A stretch of DNA of 64,000 nucleotides from Macrotis lagotis (Eukaryota; Chordata; Mammalia; Peramelemorphia; Peramelidae): positions 882,302,893 to 882,366,892 of the forward strand of contig NC_133658.1 in the NCBI RefSeq assembly GCF_037893015.1, given 5' to 3'. Position 1 is the first letter of the stretch; each line of letters starts with the position of its first letter. Below the pieces are notes generated by a model. That model was given only the letters and a program-made list of their open reading frames with translations, was not told the origin of the DNA and made no database searches. A program made the position numbers and the translations under genes. Of this stretch, positions 1 to 12,200 are shown one piece after another.

Positions 1-158
1 CCCCAAACTGAGTAAAATCAAAACCTCTCCAGGATAAGAGCATTCAGTCTGACCTTTCCAGGTGGGAGGAAATCATTGACATTCTTTCCATACTTCTACT
101 GGAATTGGTGACCAGAGGGCAAGCTCTTGGGATAACCACCTTGTCTTTGTTCTCCTAG

Positions 159-234
159 CATCAACAATAAGCTGCAACAGCCAGAAGCAGCGGCCGGGGT
201 GCTGGAATACGCCATGAAGCACTTTGGAGAACTG
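159..234 (+). CDS. MTOR: MTOR exon, FAT domain (human 1419-1443)
   Basis: Acceptor tctcctag, donor gtgagt. The exon begins with the last base of a Ser codon and then reads [20 protein letters not shown] up to HFGEL, ending on a codon boundary. It codes for alpha-helical TPR-like repeats of the FAT domain. N1421, a site altered in tumours, is present. It is the first exon in the window, and everything before 159 is intron. Confidence 0.95.
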
Positions 235-3200
235 GTGAGTCTGCCTTTGACTGGGGAAAACAGCAGAAAATGATAGGCCTTAAGGTCAGGGGAATTGTGA
301 AGCAAGCTCAGGTACCAATCCCTGGGCATCACTTTCTCCAGCTCAGAGTGTCAAATAATTAAAATAATAATTGCTATCACTTAAATGTCACTTCAGGGTT
401 TGTGAGGCACTTTGCAATTTTTATATCACTTGATACTCATGACATTTCTGTGAGATAGGTGCTGTTACCCCTATTTTATTGCTGGAAAACTGAGACTAAG
501 ACTTTTGATGATTTGCTCAAGATGACACAACTTGCAAGTACTTTAGACTTGGAGCTAAAATCTGGAGCTTTCTGACTCCAATATCCACTAGGTCATGTAA
601 CTGTCCAGGAATTAGAGACACTTACTGGCAATATGACCTCGAACAAGTCACTTCCCTTCTCTGGGCCTCGGTTTCTTCATCTATAAATTGATGACATGGG
701 ACCTCTGAGGTCTCTCCCAACTCTAACATTATTTGATTATTTTAAAATGCCATAAGACAGATTCTCCAGAAAAAAGAACAATTTGGATTATAAATATTCC
801 TGGTTTTTTTCCATTATTTATGTACTCTCTACCTTCCCCTCTCCACCACCTTTTTGAGTCCATCAATCTGTAAACATTTATTGAGTGCCTACTATCTGAC
901 AGACACTGTACTAAGTACTAGAAATACAAATATGAAAAAACAAAGTTATTCCCTGTTCTCAAGAAGCTTGCAATCTAATGTAATAATGCAGTTCTTACTG
1001 TCCTTAAGTTTTAGTATTAGTCTGTATGATCTTCTTATCTTTTGAATTGGTGATATCTCCTGAAATATGGACTCCATGAATTCTTTGAGAGTCAAGGAGA
1101 TTTTGCAGTTGGGGAAGAGCAGAGGCCAACATTTACCCATCTGATGAGTTTCCCAAAATGACAAGCCCTAATCCAGGGCCCCCTAATCTGTCATGTCTTT
1201 AGCCCCTTATCTTGTATAACTAGACTCCAAAAAGCACATCTGCAGGTGCTGATGTGCCCTGACTTGCATCTTGACTGCAGGTCATTTTGTGGAGGATGCT
1301 CAGTTCTCCCCCAGAAGAGGTTACACTTTCCTTTGGCATCCTCAAGGTCCAGCCTAGGATGAGTTGGTTGAAAGAAGATCCCTACCAAAAACTGATCCAC
1401 TGGAGATCAACCATGGCAGCCCATGTGTCAGCCTCTAGTGAAAGTTTGCTCAGTCTCTGAGGTCCAGAGATAGCAGTTACCCTTGAGAAGAATTGCCAAG
1501 GAGTCCCTAGTTTACTTTGTATGTGTCATTTTACTTTGTTTCTTGTCTCTGTTCCTTGGTAGAGTCTGCCTTCCCTCAGCACAACTGATCTAGGCACCTT
1601 CTTATCAGATCCCTTGCCATTTTTAGTCTTCTTACCCTCTTGCTGCTCTTCCTCTTCCCTGCAGTCCCTGATCTGATCAGGGATCTGAGCTCCCCTGCTG
1701 CCCATTTGCTCCTGCAAAGCCCATAGTGTGCACAAATATGCCAGGAATGCAGGGGTGTTGGCTGAGCACAGTGCCACTAAGGCACCTTAGAAAAGGAATT
1801 TCAACAGCCTTCTGAGCATCTGACTCTGACATTTCCTTTTTTTTCTTTTTGTTTTTGCAAGGCAGTGGGTTTAAGTGACTTGCCCAAGGTCACAGAGCTA
1901 GGTAATTATTATGTATCTGAGGCTGGATTTGAACTCAGGTCCTCTTGCCTCCAGGGCAAGTGCTCTATCCCCTGTGCCACCTAGCTGCCCCTGGCTGTCA
2001 TTCTAATGCTTAAGTCATCTCCTTACATTAATCTTCTCTCTAGTTTTTCCCTTTTGTGCCAGTTAGAGCCACACTGTGGGTTAGGAAGGCCATTGCATGT
2101 GGTTTGGCTTCAGTGAACAAAATGCCCAATTCTAAGAAGCATTGGTAAAAGCAAAATGACTACAAGATTTATACAGGGATAGTGGGAGACCGGGCTGGTT
2201 AAGCCCAAGTTCTGCCCCAAGTTGAAATTCCTGATAACATGAAACTGGCCTCTTAAGAGAAAAAACCAGGACTAGATAAGGCAGCACCCCTGTACTCAGA
2301 AAGCATCCAGTTTCATAGAGGGCCACGATTAGAATATGGGCCATGCCACAGGAACTTTTCTGTGGAAGGAGGAGGAAGGATTAAGAAAGAAGAAGAATTA
2401 AGAAATTCCTGGTGCCACTGAACAGATTAGTGGCCCCAGGTATTTGCAAATACATGTGCAAACCTAGTTTGTATACACTAAGATCTGTATTTGAAAAAGA
2501 GACTTTTTTGAGATGATTTCCACTTTCCTTCATTTGGGTCTTGACCTCCCAAGAAAATCACAAAAACTATGCTCTCTTCCCCAAAGAAAAAAAGAGATAA
2601 GCAAAGTATAATAGGAGGAGTCTTTGACCTTGGAATATCAGAATTCTTAGCCTCCCATTTCCAGAAAAGTATCCCTTTTCATAAATAATGAATAGGAAAG
2701 AAAAGGGGTGGGATAGAGGACTCAGCAAAACAGACCCACACATCAGCTCAGAATGATGCGGTATGCCTTGTTCCATACCCATAGTCCCCCACCTTTTCAG
2801 AGGAGGGGGGGTACCTTTTCTTATCTCTTCTTCAGCCTTGGGGATAGCCAGAGACTTCATTCTCTAAAGAGTTCAAAAAACTGAAAACTTTGAGATATTT
2901 CAGCATTTGTTAGTGCTTCTGCTTTCCAAGTTGAGCCCAGAATTGCATTGTCCATACAGAACCATATTGTTTAAAAGTCAGTCTCTGGGCAGCATCTGCC
3001 ATCTCTTGACAGAAGCTCTTCAACTAATAGTACCAGAGCCCAAAAGATAAACTCAGATGGGAATACAAAAGGAGGACTAGATGGAGTATAGGCAGGGAAA
3101 AGTATGTTTTTTAAAAAGCCAGTTTCTACTGAATTTTGGAACTACTTGAGAGTCAGGTTCTGTTTAAGACTCAACTTGACTCAGTGCTGCTCATGTGGAG

Positions 3201-6200
3201 GACTCTGGTTCAGTGTGGCACCATCTCTGCCCAGGACCAATAGGACCATCATGAAATTTATCCTTTGGTCCCTGACATAAGCAGAGCTGCCAAGGACTCG
3301 GCAAGAGGGAACATTGGTGGAGTGTCCAGACACAGGAGGGAAAAAATCTTTAAAGAATTCCAAGCAGACTTCTTTTATTTCCTCATAGTTATAATCTGTT
3401 AAGGAGAAACCCAGAGATTAAAGAGCTAAAAAGAGTAAGACTTCTACTCCAACAAATATGTGCTCATTTACGGCCAGTGATTGTGTAAACTGTAGCCTGT
3501 CTTCTTTGAGTGGTGAGGTTAGACCACAACACCCAGAAAGTAGCTGCCACTCCTACTCCCTGACCCAGCTCTAGCCCTGGTACCAATGAGACCCTGGCAG
3601 CATTACCAGGTGTCTGCTGGGCTGCCTTCTGCCCATATCCTATTGCTCTGGTGTCTTGAACCCATGAGTAAGGAAGGGAGGGAGGTGTGGGGAAAAGAGG
3701 CCAGCATTTTCTCTCAAAATACCCTGGCATTGTTTCTGGCGTTATACAGAGGCACCAGCATTTCAGCCTGTACCTAATCAGATCCCTCCAAGTATGTTGA
3801 AACTCTGCCCAAACATAGACTTGCATAAACCAGGAAATTAAATGGCATCCACAATGTCCTTTTCAAATCAAACATACTGTCCAACGCCTAAGAAGAATGT
3901 GTGGTGCACCGTGTGTCCTGGCCATACCACAACCTCCAGTAGCTACGTGGCAGCTGAAACTCTTCTTTGACTTCCCCATCTGATAGGAGATCCAAGCTAC
4001 CTGGTATGAAAAGCTCCACGAATGGGAAGATGCACTGGTCGCCTATGACAAAAAAATGGACACAAACAAAGATGACCCTGAACTGATGCTGGGTCGGATG
4101 CGCTGCCTGGAGGCCTTGGGAGAATGGTAAGTTTACTTGATGCCGTGAACAGTCTATTTGAGATTTACCTTTTAAAGCCACACATTAGTTAAATCCCCAT
4201 CTCAGCTTTGTTTGATTTGGTGTTCATAACATCACTATCGTTTCCCACAACCAGCTCCCACTCTGACCCCACACACTCCATAGACCTCTTGGTTTACCAA
4301 AATAGAGTGGTCCCATCACCTGTATTTAACAGCTATACCTATTTCTGTACTATGTCCCAAAGATTCATTTATCAGTCGACTCTTTTTATATTTGTAAATT
4401 GACTCATAGTTATTGGGCATAAGAGCATTTTTAAAGGCCTTAACCCAGACTCTGATCTGAAGAGAAAAGTTAAATTTCAAGTCCTGGTGTTTGGTTTTTA
4501 ATTTTTGAAAGAAAGTACAAAGGCTGATGTGCCTAAGTAGAGATAATCAGAGGCAACCCAGTTCCTCCTAGAACCAGAACTGCAGCGTCCAAGAAACTGA
4601 TCCACAGAAGGCCATCCTATCTGCTCCACTCATCCTTCCATCTTTACACTGGCATTTTAGTGGCAGGGCCATGGCGACTACCAACACCTGCGCTGGACAC
4701 TGTTAGAAAGGCAGGAAAGGAAACACCCCCCTCCCCCCATAGGAAACTTCCATTCTCTAGAAAGAGACAACACATACATATTTAAGTTCGCACAGAATGA
4801 GTACAAGGTAAATTCTGGCAGAGTTGAGGAGACACCAGAAACTGGGGGATTGGGGTTAACTTTAGGAGTCAGCTCTTGAACTGAGCCTTGGGGAAGAAGT
4901 ACATTCTGGGTCTGGAGAGAGCCTTGGTAAAGGTTATGAGAGGACCAACAAAGAAGTCAGTTGGGCTGGATCATAGACCACATGAACAAGAGCAATGTTA
5001 GAAGGGACTTTAAAAGCCAGTGAGGCGATTTTTAATTTTAGACTCAAAAGAGTCATGGGAACTTTTTGAGCAAGAGAAAGAGGTGGTTAGATTTGGGCTT
5101 TGGCAGTTGTATGGAGGATGAACTGTAGGGGGAAAGACTTTAGGCTAATAGTGGGGGCAAGAGGAGATAAAGGCCTTAAATGGAGTGGGGAGAAGCAGAC
5201 AGGTGTAGAGACAAAGAAGAAATGACAGGATTTGGCAGCTTGTGGGAAAGGTGATATGAAGAAGAATGAGGAGTTAATGGTCAGAGGCTTTGTGCTGGAA
5301 GACAGAAGGGAGAGTGGTGCCCCCAATAGAAGGGATTCATGAGTCTGGAGGAGAGGTGACGGACTTCTGTTTTGGACATGCTGAGTCTGACCTCCTGTGA
5401 TTTGAGCCCCATTCAGCCCTGCCCCCCTCTCAGCACAACCAAAGCACATTTCTTTCCCTGGCTATCTCTTGAAGGCATTCCCAAATACTAATCTATTTTT
5501 CCTTCAGCTAGGAGCACAAAATATTATCCCTTTTGACATGTTATTGTCTTGAGCATTTAGGATGATGGTGGAAATAGGTGCCTCTGGAGTTCCCCATGCA
5601 CGTATGCCAAGGCTTTCTACCCTTCCCCATTTTTATCTTGTATTCTAGAAGCTTAGTCACAAAGACAAGGGTCCAGCCCAGGAAACAAATAACAGCACCT
5701 CAAAAGGATCTGTGACACCCAAGGAAGCGCGGAGCTGGTGGAGAAGCTCTGAATCAAATCAGCATGCTTACTGCCTCTTGTGTGTTACAATGCAGAAAAG
5801 GGAAAGCCTTCAGGAGCTGATCAGTCAAGACTTATCTTCTAAGAGGAGGCACCCCTTTGCCTTATCCCCCTCAGGAATAGATTCTTTGCATCTCTTTGGT
5901 TTTAATGTTAGAATTGCATCACTCGGATTTTGTTGCCTTGCATCCTGTTCTCTTCCTTTGACTCCTTACCCACCTTCCAAGTCTTTACCTGCACTTGCTA
6001 GATCCTTGCTGCCATTCCAAATAAGACCCTTCTTTTAGAGGCATTGTTTCTTTTTACTTGGAACTCCTTCTCTGTAAGCCTGGTGTGCCTAGAACTTTTC
6101 TTGTCTCTTTCCTCAGCTCTGATTTATCTTGTTCAGCCTCTGAACTTGGCCCTCATTTCTGGAAGGAGAATGACTCCATCTTTAGCCTGGAACTTGTAAA

Positions 6201-9200
6201 CCATTGAAGAGAGAGCTGGAATAACTTGGGGGGTTGGGGAGAGAAGCCAGCCCCTCCTGGCATCCAAATTAACCCTCCATAAGCTCTAGAGAATCATACC
6301 TGTCAGATCTAGAAAGGGATGAGACCTTCCTGTGCCACCTAGCGCCACACTCTGTCTCCAGAACAACAGAAACCAAAAATCAATCAGCCAGATAGATTGG
6401 GTTCTTTTCTTAAGTTAATCCCCTCGGGCTCAATTGAGCCTGGGCAAAACTGACCTCAGGCATCTATTTGGATAAGTTGGGATTTATTCCTTTTTCAGCA
6501 GACAAAAAGATAAGTACTAGCAAAGTTTATCTTCCTCAGATTTTAACAAGTACCCAAGACACAACATGTCTTTCTTCATTGCTTTTTTTTGTCTCATTTT
6601 GTCTCATGTATTTGCATCCCTTCCTTTCCTTTGATCTTACTTCAAAGAAACTTTTAAACCCCTGCTTGCCGGTGCTTAGCAGAGTGTTTGGCACATAGTA
6701 GTTTCTTAATCAGTGCTTATTGATTGATGGTTTGATGGATTTTGGACAGGGATGTCTAAAGGCTAACACAAGAGTGTTAGCCACTCATCTCTGGGAGAAG
6801 TTCAGTTTCTTAAAGAGACGTTTTCTTAAAGTCTTTTTTGTTTATATCACTGTCATTTTCTGCTCTAAATCAGACACTTACTTAGGACAAAAAGTTCCTA
6901 AAACTATTCTGCAAAAACCTCCCCATAAAATATTTCCAACATCCCCAGCTGAGGGCAAAGCTGTGTCCTTCCAGGACTGTTGTCCGTTTTTCTGTTGCCC
7001 AGGGTTGAGTTTCCTTTCATGGATCTTCTCATCACCATTGTTGTAGCCTGGGGCCATCATGTAGATGATTCTCTTGATGTAGTGCCTTGGCTCCACATCA
7101 TTTCAATAATCATCTCAAGGCCCTGTGGCTGTGGCAGCCAGTGCTGTGCCTGAACAGAACCCCTGCCCTGAGCTGTCACGGGGTGGTTAATGGTGCAGCT
7201 GGGATTTGAATTCCAAAACAGTGTTCTTTTTACTGTTCCCTAGAACCTCAGTGATCCCTGAGGTCTTATCCAAGTTCAAGATGATCCCTGCTTTCGAGTG
7301 TGCTTTCTACCCAACTGATTTTGGATGATAGTTAATTGAGTAACTGACCACAAGCTCTTTGGGTAATAAATGAAGACTTTGCATCTAACCATTTTTCTGT
7401 CCTGTTTCAGTCTTATTCTGAGTGTTCAGAGGCCTTGGGAGTAAGCAACTTGGATCTCACTAGAATTTGCCCCACTGTATCATGACCTTGAGCCTACTCC
7501 ACACATCCTGTTATACCTCCATAGAATGCAGGCCCATCATAAGGGAAGGAACCCTGATGTTCTTTGTCTGCAGGGATGGTGCACTATCAGTAAGGGAGCA
7601 TCAAACATCTACTGGATGCCAACTATGAAACATACAAAGGCATATTAGGCATATTAGATTCTGTGCACATAGGTCCAATGTAGTGTCAGTAGAGGAAGGA
7701 TCCTAGCAAGTGAAGTCAGGAAAGTTTCGTGGAGAAAGTGAGTTTGTCCTCAGGACGGTTGTTATCATTCAAGGCCACGGAAACAAAAAATAAAGAAATG
7801 AAGAGATTCCCAAGCCTAATCCAACCACAGGCCATGTCTTTGTTAACACTAGTCCTTCAGGTCAGCTGCCAGTCTCTAGCCATGGTTTCTGTTGGCCTAA
7901 ACTGAGACTTTCTCTTCCTTAAGGGGGCAGCTTCACCAACAGTGCTGTGAAAAGTGGACCCTGGTCAACGATGAGATACAAGCTAAAATGGCCCGGATGG
8001 CTGCTGCAGCTGCTTGGGGTTTAGGTAAAATATTCTGTCCGGGCCAGAGGTTGTTGGTGGGCACTGGGGCACCAAGGGTAGATGCCCACCCTACAGAAGA
8101 GCCAGAACTCTCTGTGCAGAGTGTTTTGACCAAACTGCGGAGTGGACAAGTCAGGAGAATTGGGTTTAGTTTGAACCTTCACTCTAACCAGCAGCTTTGT
8201 GTCACTGGGTCCAGACTGCTGACAGTTAGCAGTGTCCAGTCCCAAGAAGCTCAGGGAGGGGAGAAGGGGAAGTATAGGTGTTAGACAAAGTGCTTTGCCA
8301 GTGGTCCACAGTGAAAGATTGCTTCACCTCCACCTCTATTCAGTCTCATTTGAAGGACAGAGCTTGTCCCTTTCCTTTAGTGAATGCTGGGATCTATCCA
8401 AAATATTTTTCAAAACCAAATTGCTTCCTGACCAAGTCATCTTTCACTATTTGCTTTTGCCCAGAGGCAGGGAGAATGGATGAGCTGACATTCCTGAGTA
8501 AAAGTCAGGGAAATGCCTTGTAAAAATCGGCAGCCCTGCAGTTTGCAACTAATGAAGCTGGTATCTCTTCTACAGATGGCTTTAGAAATACTGGAGCTTA
8601 ATGTCTATTCACTCCCCTCAGGGAAGTGAATAACTCTTCATGGCTACAGTCTTTTCCCCAGTCGCCAAGTGCCTAGCATGACAGGGACCTCTCTCTGTGC
8701 CATAGCCTGGCCTGCCTTTCTGAGAGCCTCCAGTGAGGTGAAGTGATGACCCAAGCACCATGGGCAGGTTCTTGGTCAAGCCTAGTGCTTCAACCATGTC
8801 ACAGAGCATTTGGCCATCTGACACCCTTTGGTTATTTGTTAAGAGCTTTCCCACCTTGTTGTTGATAATGTCCTTAGAGTCAAGGAGTGGCTGGACACTT
8901 GGTATATCAGGACACATCAGGTTCACTTGTTTGTGAGATTTGGGCCTGGTGAGAAATTACAGTTCAGTTGCTTCCTCTGCTCTTGGCGCAGGTCAGTGGG
9001 ACAGCATGGAGGAGTATACCTGCATGATCCCCCGGGACACCCACGATGGAGCTTTTTACAGAGCTGTATTGGCCCTGCATCAAGACCTCTTCTCACTAGC
9101 TCAACAGGTAAAAGCTCTCCTCCTCCTTCCCACCCAGTTTAGAGTAGGTGTGTTAATAAAAAGGTAAGAAGTCCAAGAGGCCTAAGAGAGGAGTTTGTGT

Positions 9201-12200
9201 TCTCAGAAGCAAATCCATATCCCCCCCCCCCATTCCTTTTGCACAGTCTCCCCCCCAGATCCTGAGGTTCTCTCCTTCACGCCCCCTTTGAAGGTTTCCT
9301 TTCCAATAACCTGTATTCCGGATCTCACACCTGAAACCAGTGGGGACCAATGAGTTCAGACACCAAAGTAAGCCTGTTGCTCTCCTGGGTCTACTGAGCC
9401 TTCTTCAAGGGTGCTAATCACTATGGGCCCAGAAGCTTCCACAGCCTTTTTTATCCTTGGGCCTCTCTGCTCTATACAGTTCTGAAGAAGCATGTTTGGT
9501 GAAGAGAAAGGGGGAGGCACCTGATTGCCAGAGAGGGATCAGGTACACCATATCATGCCCTGTTCATTATTGTCTCCCTGTTTTTAGTCTTTGTCTTAGC
9601 TTCCCTTATCTAAGGAGAATTTGTGGCATGAATGAATAGTCTCACACTGCGGCAAATATCAATCCTCACAGTCTTTTTTGGCCATGCAGTTGTTTCATAG
9701 GTTGATTACTTTCCAGGGAAGCTGACACTTTATTTGAAAATTCTGTGCTGACTTGCAGAATTAGATAATGGAGTAATCAAATCAGCCTTGTCAGGCCCCA
9801 GACGGGCTTTGGATGAGGTGCGTGGATAAATGATCCAAGCACTTAAGGGATGAGGGTTTGGTAATTAACCTTAAACATTTAAAAAAGGAAAAGCTATGGA
9901 TGAGAGGTTTTTAAATTGATGGCACAAACTAAGACATAGCTGCAGTCCCACAGCTGTACCTAGGACTCCTTATACAGGCAGAAGTGAGTGAGATTGTTGC
10001 CTGGCACACAGACCATCTCTGGGAGGTGCCCACATACGCTTAGACATCTAGAGCGCATGTTGCAAAGGCATGAGAGCTGAGAAATTCTGAAATCCCAGTG
10101 AAGGAGTGACTCCTATAGTGAGCAAGGCTTTAGCCCATTTGGGTTCTTGTCTAAACCTTTTTTTCTTTCATAAGAATACACAATCAGTAAATCATATGGC
10201 TAAGCTGTAATCCAGAGACAGCTGCTCCGGACAATAGAGGACATTGATCATTCTGTAGCCCCTCCTCAGGTTCAGCTCCAATAGCATCATGGCCCAAAGG
10301 TGACCCTTGGTTCCTGAATGCTGTTCCACTGAAACGGAAAGGCTTTAAGAACAGACCCGGCCACAAGTCAGATGGGTATCTACCCTCCAGGGCCCAGCCT
10401 GGCTGAGTCTGGAGAAGCTCATCCTGCAGATTTCATCTGTTCTTCCAAAGCTTCTCCCAAGACCTAGAGAGAGTGTGACACATCAGGTTCACTTGTTTGT
10501 GAGATTTGGGCCTGGTGAGAAATTACAGTTCAGTTGCACAAAACTGTGCAGGGGATACCCTCTCTAGTGAAATCACCACGCCGGAAAGCATTCAGCAGGG
10601 ACTCCCCCATGTCCATAGTGGTTTCACTGCCCTTTGTTTACAAGTCTCTCAGGTTGGTTCATGAATTTCATCTCACATTTGTCTCTTTTTTGGAGAGATG
10701 ACTTGTTTTTCAAGGCAATCAGACCTGAGAAGAGGTCTGAATTTCCTTCTTGGGTGAATTCTCTCCTTTGTTTTTCACTTCCTGGTGTTGGAATGGCAGG
10801 ATGGGAGGGAGGAGGTCTCTGCATCTCTTCGGGGAGCCCCAAAATAACAGCAGTGACTTAGACACCCAGAATCCAGGACCCAGTTTCAGTGAATCTATTT
10901 CTCCCTTTCTTCTAGTGCATTGACAAAGCCAGGGATCTGCTAGATGCTGAGCTAACAGCCATGGCAGGAGAAAGCTACAGCCGGGCCTATGGGGTGAGTG
11001 TGAGACCCTCGAGATGATCTTGGTCTGTTTACAATATTTCCACAAAATGAGTTGTTTGGGCTTGCAGGCCCTTGGAAACCTGCCTAACCTGGTCTGGTCA
11101 GCAGATAACCTGATATCAAAAGGGGTGGTTTAAACTAAGCCTGTGTTCTGGATTTCTCATGCAGTGATTAAGATGGAATGTGGTTTGCTTCCTTCAGGCA
11201 ATGGTTTCCTGCCATATGCTCTCTGAGCTGGAGGAAGTTATCCAGTATAAACTTGTTCCTGAACGACGGGAGATCATCCGCCAGATCTGGTGGGAGAGAC
11301 TACAGGTAAGAAAGCTGTGAAAAAATACATGGGCTTGGCTCCTAGAGCAGACCCCCACCCCCTTTTGCCCTAGCTGCAATCACATTTAAGGCAACAAGTA
11401 TCAATAGAACATTTGGCCAAGGGCTGGGGGAACGTGCAGAGTTTAGCTCAGAGAGGTGTCCTGCCTGCTTTCATGCTACTTAAAGGCTAATAGATTCAAA
11501 ACAACCTTTCTCCAAAGTCTTCTAAAGACAAAGAACTTGACTTCTTGCAAACCTCCTCTTGTTAACACTCCTGTATTAGCCTAAGACAAAATTTTCTCTC
11601 TGGCATTTGTGGGCAGGCTGTTAGGAGAGAAACTGAGGATGGCAGGTAGACCTGAACTTAGGATCCTCACCCCCACAATCCTCCCCAATACATGGGAGAG
11701 GTGTATTCCATGAGCTAGCTGCCTCTATACTATTCCCCAAGCTCTCTTATGGGCTATCAATGTTCGCTTTCCTGCTGCCAGCTTTCACTGAGAGGTCTCA
11801 GACTTGGAAGGGACTTTTCCTTATGTTCATTGCGTCACTCTTAGACCATCTGAATGAGCACAGGTTGCCAAGTCAAACTCCGTGAATTCTCTCATCTAAA
11901 TATTGAAAACAGGTCATTCAGTGACCTTGGCTCTAGGTGGGCAGTGAGTGAGCATACAAAGATAAAGTGTTTACCTCCTGAAACCTCTTCTTCAGAAGCT
12001 GAGGTGCCCTGGGCCCTTTGGTCTCAAGCACCCACCCCAGAGGCTCTCTCCTGCCTCCTGTTCCGCCTTCCCATTGCATCTACAGACTGCTGACCCAAAG
12101 CAGCTCTCTGCTTTCTGGCCATTCAGGAAGCTGGACAGAGGTTCCTGACTCCAAGCAGACTTCCCAGCACATTCCACTGGAAAGGGAGGGCAGTCCTGGG

